In this document: piece after piece, positions 57,823 to 64,000 of the stretch | Layout of the letters: each line of letters begins with the position of its first letter | Position numbering within the stretch: the stretch's first letter is position 1 | DNA from: Sphingomonas desiccabilis | Lineage (GTDB): Bacteria; Pseudomonadota; Alphaproteobacteria; Sphingomonadales; Sphingomonadaceae | DNA: 64,000 nucleotides | NCBI RefSeq assembly: GCF_004135605.1 | Contig: NZ_SDPT01000001.1 | Location: 744,001 to 808,000 of the forward strand | Reading direction: 5' to 3' | The notes under the pieces: model-generated | Told to the model about the DNA's origin: nothing | Database searches by the model: none | What the model saw: only the letters and a program-made list of their open reading frames with translations | Translations under genes and position numbers: made by a program

Positions 57823-58928
57823 CGTGCCTTCCACGCCTTCAGGCGGCGCGCGGCGTCGGCGCGCACGCTGCCCCAGAACAGGCTGTAGTCGTAGACGTGA
57901 TAGTTGTTGCCGGGCAGCACATAGCTGCCGACGTCCGGCGCGCTCGGGCCGAGCAGCAGGAAGCCGCGGGCGTCGCAGCGTGCCGACACCCGGCCCGGCT
58001 CCAGCGTCGCGGTGGTGAGGTTCGCATTCGGGAACAGCGTGCCGAGGTTCGCGCTCGCCGGCGCATCGGCGCCCGGCGTGCCGGTGATCGGGTTGGTGCA
58101 CACCAGCGGCGTGCCCCTGCGCGACGCGCCGTTGAAGCCGGTGGTCGCATCGAAGGTGTCGGTGACGAGGCGGGGGTCGGCCGGCTCGGCGAAGCTCTGC
58201 CACGACAGGATGCAGCCGGGCTGGTCGGCGGCGGTGCATTCGGGAAGGCCGAGGGCGGGGAGATCGGCGGTGCGGGAGACCGGCCAGCCCACGACATAGG
58301 CGGCGACGATGCGGCGCGCGAGCGGCTTGCCCGCGACCCGGTCGTGCAGCAGGCGGGTGAGGTGCAGCGACCCCTGGCTGTGGCCGGCAAGCACGATCGG
58401 GCGGTTCGGGTCGATCTGGCTGAGGAACGAGTCGAACGCCTGCAGCACGTCGGCATAGGCGAGGTCGAGCGCGCGCCCGGCATCGCTGGCCGTGGTCAGG
58501 AACGCGCCGAAGGTCGCCTGGCGGTAGCGGGGTGCCCAGACCTCGCCCATGTCGTTGAATGCGCTTGCCTGGCCGCGCAGGAACAGCGCGGCGCGGGCGT
58601 TCGCCTCTTCGTCAGCGAGCGGCGCGTTCCACTGGTTCTTGCGGAGGTAGGAGGTGGGGTGGATGAAGAACACCGCCGCCTCGGCCCGTGCCGGGACGCC
58701 GATGCCGGGCGGCGTCCAGCGTGCCGGGTCGTTCGCCGTGCCCGGCCGCGCGAGCCACATGTCGGGTCGGGCATAGGCGTCGGGCGCCGCCGCCGGCTGG
58801 TCTGCGAAGCGGCCGCTCGGCACCATGCTCCAGCGCAGGAGCTCGGCGCCGAACATGCGGTATGCAAAGGTGCCGCCGAGCGCGAGCATGACCAGAATTG
58901 CCACTCCGTAGAGGAATTTGCGGGCCAC
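57819..58928 (-). CDS. DUF3089 alpha/beta-hydrolase-like protein
   Basis: A 369-residue protein with an N-terminal signal anchor ([15 protein letters not shown]) and a lipase-like fold. The conserved F-F-I-H-P-T-S-Y and the nucleophile elbow G-H-S-Q-G-S mark the DUF3089 family. It is a predicted periplasmic or membrane-bound hydrolase with unknown substrate. The GTG at 58928, with a GGAG site, begins V-A-R-K-F. It is divergent from gatC. Confidence 0.82.
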   Translation of the reverse strand: MARKFLYGVAILVMLALGGTFAYRMFGAELLRWSMVPSGRFADQPAAAPDAYARPDMWLARPGTANDPARWTPPGIGVPARAEAAVFFIHPTSYLRKNQWNAPLADEEANARAALFLRGQASAFNDMGEVWAPRYRQATFGAFLTTASDAGRALDLAYADVLQAFDSFLSQIDPNRPIVLAGHSQGSLHLTRLLHDRVAGKPLARRIVAAYVVGWPVSRTADLPALGLPECTAADQPGCILSWQSFAEPADPRLVTDTFDATTGFNGASRRGTPLVCTNPITGTPGADAPASANLGTLFPNANLTTATLEPGRVSARCDARGFLLLGPSAPDVGSYVLPGNNYHVYDYSLFWGSVRADAARRLKAWKAR

Positions 58929-59080
58929 GTGGGCTCTCCATTGTGCAGTGCAGCATCGGTGAGGCCGACGCAACCGGCTTCCCGTGCGGCAAGCATGCGC
59001 ATTACGCAACCGTCCGTCCGCCCGCCACGGAGGCCGCCGCCCGCTTGTGGCACGGGTGCGGGGATGCTAGCCGCGGACCC

Positions 59081-59368
59081 ATGTCCGTAGACACTGCAAC
59101 CGTGAAGCGCGTGGCGAGCCTTGCGCGCATCGCCATCACCGATGCCGAAGCGGAGCGCCTGGCGCCCGAACTCGGCAACATCCTGGGCTGGATCGAGCAG
59201 CTGGGGGAGGTGGATACCTCTGCCGTCGAGCCGATGACCGCCGTCATCCCCAACACGCTGCGCCTGCGCGAGGACGTCGTCACCGACGGTAACGTGCGCG
59301 ACGCGGTGCTGGCCAATGCGCCCCAGGCCGAACATGGCTTTTTCACCGTGCCCAAGGTGATCGAATAG
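59081..59368 (+). CDS. gatC: Asp-tRNA(Asn)/Glu-tRNA(Gln) amidotransferase subunit GatC
   Basis: GatC (95 residues) wraps around and stabilises GatA in the GatCAB complex, which turns Glu-tRNA(Gln) and Asp-tRNA(Asn) into the amidated forms. The N-terminal [11 protein letters not shown] and [11 protein letters not shown] are characteristic. Its stop overlaps the GTG start of gatA. Confidence 0.96.
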   Translation: MSVDTATVKRVASLARIAITDAEAERLAPELGNILGWIEQLGEVDTSAVEPMTAVIPNTLRLREDVVTDGNVRDAVLANAPQAEHGFFTVPKVIE

Positions 59369-60852
59369 TGACCGAGCTTACCGACCTGACCGTCGCCGGC
59401 ATCCGCGACGGCGTGCGCTCCGGCGCCTTTTCCGCGCGCGAAGTCGCCGACGCGTTCGTGACCGCGGTGTCGCGCGCCAAGGATCTGAACGCCTTCCTGG
59501 TGGAGACGCCCGACCATGCGCTCGCCGCCGCCAAGCAGGCGGACGAGGCGCGTGCCGCCGGCGAGACGCTGAAGCCCCTGGCCGGCGTGCCGATCGGCAT
59601 GAAGGACCTGTTCTGCACCAAGGGCGTGACGTCGACCGCGGCGAGCCACATCCTGGAGGGCTTCACGCCGACCTATGAATCGACCGTGTCGCAGCGGCTG
59701 TGGGACGCGGGCGCCGGCATGCTCGGCAAGCTCAACATGGACCAGTTCGCGATGGGCTCGTCCAACGAGACCTCGGCGTTCGGCAACGTGATTTCGCCCT
59801 GGCGGCGCGGCGGCGGCGACAATGCCCCGCTCGCACCCGGTGGTTCCTCGGGCGGCAGCTCGTCGGCGATCGCGGCGCGGCTGTGCCCGGCGGCAACCGG
59901 GACCGACACCGGCGGCTCGATCCGCCAGCCCGCCGCCTTCACCGGCATCAGCGGCATCAAGCCGACCTATGGCCGCTGCTCGCGCTGGGGCGTGATCGCC
60001 TTCGCCTCGTCGCTCGATCAGGCGGGGCCGATGGCGCGCGACGTGCGCGACTGCGCGATCATGCTGGAGGCGATGTCGGGCTTCGACGTGAAGGACTCGA
60101 CCTCGCTCGATCTGGCGGTGCCGAAGTGGGAGGCGGGGCTTTCGTCCAACCTCGCCGGCAAGCGCGTGGGCATCCCCAAGGAATATCGCGTCGACAACAT
60201 GCCGGCCGAGATCGAGGCGCTGTGGCAGCAGGGCATCGACTGGCTGAAGGATGCCGGCGCCGAGATCGTCGAGGTCTCGCTGCCGCACACCAAGTATGCG
60301 CTGCCGGCCTATTACATCATCGCGCCGGCGGAAGCGTCGTCCAACCTCGCGCGCTATGACGGCGTGCGCTACGGCCAGCGCGAGCTGCCCGAGGGCGCGA
60401 ACCTGCAGGACATGTACGCCGCCACCCGCGCCGCCGGCTTTGGCGACGAGGTGAAGCGCCGCATCATGATCGGCACCTATGTGCTCTCGGCCGGCTTCTA
60501 CGACGCCTATTACACCCAGGCGCAGAAGGTGCGGACGCTGATCGCGCAGGATTTCGAGAAGGCATGGGGGCAGTGCGACCTGCTGCTCACGCCGACCGCG
60601 CCGTCGGCGGCGTTCGCGCTGGGCGAGAAGTCGGACGATCCCATCGCCATGTACCTGAACGACGTTTTCACCGTGCCGTCGTCGCTCGCCGGCCTGCCGG
60701 CGATGAGCGTGCCGGGCGGGCTGGACGCGGGCGGCCTGCCGCTGGGCCTGCAGGTGATCGGCAAGCCGCTCGACGAGCAGGGCGTGCTCAACGCCGGCCT
60801 CGCGATTGAAGAGCGCGCCGGCTTCACCGCACGTCCCGAGGCGTGGTGGTAA
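59368..60852 (+). CDS. gatA: Asp-tRNA(Asn)/Glu-tRNA(Gln) amidotransferase subunit GatA
   Basis: GatA (494 residues) is the glutaminase subunit that frees ammonia. The Ser-cis-Ser-Lys triad is complete: K in G-M-K-D-L-F, and S in G-G-S-S-G-G-S-S-S and G-T-D-T-G-G-S-I-R. The start is GTG, overlapping the gatC stop by 1 bp. Confidence 0.97.
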   Translation: MTELTDLTVAGIRDGVRSGAFSAREVADAFVTAVSRAKDLNAFLVETPDHALAAAKQADEARAAGETLKPLAGVPIGMKDLFCTKGVTSTAASHILEGFTPTYESTVSQRLWDAGAGMLGKLNMDQFAMGSSNETSAFGNVISPWRRGGGDNAPLAPGGSSGGSSSAIAARLCPAATGTDTGGSIRQPAAFTGISGIKPTYGRCSRWGVIAFASSLDQAGPMARDVRDCAIMLEAMSGFDVKDSTSLDLAVPKWEAGLSSNLAGKRVGIPKEYRVDNMPAEIEALWQQGIDWLKDAGAEIVEVSLPHTKYALPAYYIIAPAEASSNLARYDGVRYGQRELPEGANLQDMYAATRAAGFGDEVKRRIMIGTYVLSAGFYDAYYTQAQKVRTLIAQDFEKAWGQCDLLLTPTAPSAAFALGEKSDDPIAMYLNDVFTVPSSLAGLPAMSVPGGLDAGGLPLGLQVIGKPLDEQGVLNAGLAIEERAGFTARPEAWW

Positions 60853-60879
60853 GGTGCGGTGCTCCAGGAAGAACGAACG

Positions 60880-62382
<1,503 letters not shown>

Positions 62383-62426
62383 GGCGCTTCGGAGGGGCGG
62401 GGGGCTTCCCCCCCACCACTCGTGTA

Positions 62427-62649
62427 CCCCGGCGAAGGCCGGGGCCCAGTTGGGAGGCGCGCGAAAGGGCGCGCACGCTTTCACTCCATCTTCGTATTCC
62501 CGCGTAGGCGGGAATCCAGGGCCAAGCACAACAACGGGTGCCGGGCGTTCGGAACCCTGGGCTCCCGCCTCCGCGGGAGCACAAACGGCTGTGGGAAAGG
62601 GAGCGGCCTTAACCTCCGTCCCGCACCTGGGTCCCGGCCTTCGCCGGGA
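62427..62649. repeat. Nested palindromic repeat cluster (B-A-A-B)
   Basis: Family B copies at 62427-62444 and 62632-62649 in opposite orientation enclose family A copies at 62496-62515 and 62561-62580, also in opposite orientation. This fills most of the 345-bp gap between gatB and the MpaB-family gene. No gene is seen in this gap. Confidence 0.85.
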
Positions 62650-62727
62650 TACGGGTTGCGCTTTGGGCGAGCACCGGCGGGCTGACCACCGGCGGAACCT
62701 CCCGCAGCATCGGCGCGTCGAACGGCC

Positions 62728-63648
62728 ATGACTGCCGCTACCCTCTCGCTTCCCCTGCCGCTCCAGCGCCGTCTGGAACGGGAAAGTGCGTCGCTGTTCG
62801 GGGGCGACGGCATGCCGCAAATCGACTTTAGCCACCCGGCCGGGGAGCCCGCGCTTGCCGCTGCCGACTCGGTCTCCTGGCGGGTGTTCAAGAACCCGGT
62901 GTCGCTGTTCATCGGCGGCGTGGCCGCGGTGCTGCTCGAGCTCGGCGAGCCGCGCGTGCGGTCCGGCGTGTGGGAGCATAGCAGCTTTCGCAGCGATCCG
63001 GTGACGCGCCTGCGCCGCACCGGGCTTGCCGCTATGGTCACCGTCTATGCGCCGGCAAGTGCGGCGGAGGCGATGATCACTGGCGTGGGCCGCCAGCATG
63101 CCCGCGTGCGCGGGGCGACGCGCGAGGGGCAGGCCTATGCGGCGATGGACCCCGAGCTGCTCGACTGGGTGCAGGCGACCGCCTCCTTCGGCTTCCTGAA
63201 CGCCTACCACCGCTTCGTGCATCCGCTCGCGCCTGCCGAGCGCGACCGCTTCTGGCGGGAAGCACAGCCGGGCGCGCGGCTGTTCGGCGCCACCGGCACG
63301 GCGGACAGCGAGGCAGGCTGGGAGGTCATGCTCGCAGCCATGTTGCCCAAGCTGCGTGCCGCGCCCGAGATCCGCGAGTTCCTGGCGATCCTGCGGGACG
63401 CACCGGCGTTCCCGCGCGCGCTGCGTCCGATGCAGCGGCTGCTGCTGCGGGCGGCGATCGACCTGCTGCCCGCGAGCGCGCGCGAGGTTCTGGAGCTTGG
63501 GCCGGAGGCGGGGCTGTCGCGCGGCGGTGCGCGGCTGGTGCGGGCCGCGGGCATGGTGGCCGACCGGCTGGTGATCCGCAGCGCGCCGCCGGCACAGGCG
63601 TGCCGCAGGATGGGATTGCCTGCGGAGTGGCTGTACCGCGCCGCCTGA
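62728..63648 (+). CDS. MpaB-family oxygenase (DUF2236)
   Basis: A 306-residue DUF2236 protein, a family of haem-dependent oxygenases that includes latex-clearing rubber oxygenase and MpaB. The family pattern is visible: F-x-N-P-V-S-L-F-I-G-G-V-A-A-V-L-L-E-L around residue 56, T-V-Y-A near 107, and G-F-L-N-A-Y-H-R-F-V with the conserved His near 160. There is no signal peptide. The substrate is unknown. Confidence 0.8.
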   Translation: MTAATLSLPLPLQRRLERESASLFGGDGMPQIDFSHPAGEPALAAADSVSWRVFKNPVSLFIGGVAAVLLELGEPRVRSGVWEHSSFRSDPVTRLRRTGLAAMVTVYAPASAAEAMITGVGRQHARVRGATREGQAYAAMDPELLDWVQATASFGFLNAYHRFVHPLAPAERDRFWREAQPGARLFGATGTADSEAGWEVMLAAMLPKLRAAPEIREFLAILRDAPAFPRALRPMQRLLLRAAIDLLPASAREVLELGPEAGLSRGGARLVRAAGMVADRLVIRSAPPAQACRRMGLPAEWLYRAA

Positions 63649-63668
63649 GCGACGCGGTACCCGGCCGA

Positions 63669-63887
63669 TTACTGCTGCGTCAGGTCCTGGTTCTTGACCA
63701 CGCCGCCGGTGCCGGCGGTGCCGGCGAACTCGCCCGGCGGGTCGAGCGGGGAGGTGGTGCCGACCTTGGACCCGAGCCGCTCGACGTCGTCCGAACGGGC
63801 CTGCACGGCCTGCTCGATGTCGCTGCGGGTGTCGTTGTCCGCTGCGGGATCGCTGTCGGGGTGGGGGCTGCGTTCGCGGTCGCTCAT
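63669..63887 (-). CDS. Small hydrophilic hypothetical protein
   Basis: A 72-residue, very polar, likely disordered protein (S-D-R-E-R-S-P-H-P-D-S-D-P). The end is G-G-V-V-K-N-Q-D-L-T-Q. I know of no named family. A GGAGAG-like site precedes the ATG at 63887. It lies 11 bp downstream of the truncated gene at the window edge, so the two probably form a unit. Confidence 0.6.
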   Translation of the reverse strand: MSDRERSPHPDSDPAADNDTRSDIEQAVQARSDDVERLGSKVGTTSPLDPPGEFAGTAGTGGVVKNQDLTQQ

Positions 63888-63898
63888 GAAACTCTCCT

Positions 63899-64000
63899 TT
63901 ACGCGTGCATGATCGGCTGGCCGGGGGCCGGCGTGATCACCGGGTCGGCGCCCGGACTGGGGTAGTCGATGTCCGGGCCCGGCGGGCTGATCTCGGGCGG
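63899..64000 (-). CDS. Small Pro-rich hypothetical protein (N-terminus missing)
   Basis: The frame is open from the window edge to a TAA at 63899-63901, giving the last 33 residues: a Pro/Asp/Gly-rich segment (P-P-E-I-S-P-P-G-P-D-I-D-Y-P) ending in Q-P-I-M-H-A. Its start lies outside the window. Similar short Pro-rich proteins occur in sphingomonads, with unknown role. Confidence 0.5.
   Translation of the reverse strand, partial: PPEISPPGPDIDYPSPGADPVITPAPGQPIMHA

Overview
The window is a gene-dense stretch of chromosome from a high-G+C alphaproteobacterium, most likely a sphingomonad (Sphingomonas or a close relative). This rests on gene families and gene order (miaA-ilvB-ilvN-ilvC, ruvX beside pyrB and gatCAB, aroK-aroB, radA-cvpA), on many 4-bp ATGA/GTGA gene overlaps, and on short palindromic intergenic repeats of the kind common in sphingomonads. 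I see no prophage, insertion sequence, CRISPR array, rRNA or replication origin. Two tRNA genes are present.

Layout. 1-6.9 kb: a truncated membrane sulfatase-like protein, a lipid kinase, a sugar O-acetyltransferase, tRNA-Thr(TGT), rarA, a PadR regulator coupled to a DUF2218 gene, and a glycosyltransferase. 7-11.9 kb: radA, cvpA, an IscU/NifU-like scaffold, a KefB/C-type antiporter and DUF423. 11.9-18 kb: aroB/aroK, a secreted protein of unknown function coupled to a XerD-type recombinase, accA, and two Flp-type pilins. 18-25.4 kb: mutT, a methyltransferase, a comF-grxC-nitrilase-DUF1178 run, then a KaiC-like ATPase overlapping a hybrid histidine kinase, and tRNA-Arg(CCT). 25.5-28 kb: a FadL/OmpP1 porin, DUF2147 and a guanidinium exporter. 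28.1-29 kb: an island of much lower G+C with one membrane-protein gene, lying between two inverted palindromic repeats. 29.2-39.5 kb: a fatty-acid beta-oxidation locus (fadA, fadB/J, fadE, a nitronate monooxygenase, etfB, etfA) divergent from fadD and a MerR regulator. 40-43.4 kb: a SulP transporter with a structured leader, a SWIB-domain protein and folE. 43.6-50.9 kb: leuA, yceI, ilvC, ilvN, ilvB and miaA, with serB divergent. 52-54.5 kb: two divergent SPOR-domain proteins. 54.5-62.4 kb: a catalytically degenerate dihydroorotase with pyrB, then ruvX, a DUF3089 hydrolase and gatC-gatA-gatB. The right end has an MpaB-family oxygenase and two small proteins, the last cut by the window edge.

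Most of the window is housekeeping: branched-chain amino acid, shikimate, folate and pyrimidine synthesis, fatty-acid synthesis and degradation, tRNA maturation and DNA repair. Points worth a second look are the pseudo-dihydroorotase paired with pyrB, the low-G+C insertion inside a repeat pair, two families of paired palindromes, candidate RNA elements upstream of the guanidinium exporter and of the SulP transporter, and the KaiC/histidine-kinase pair. No clearly undescribed system stands out.
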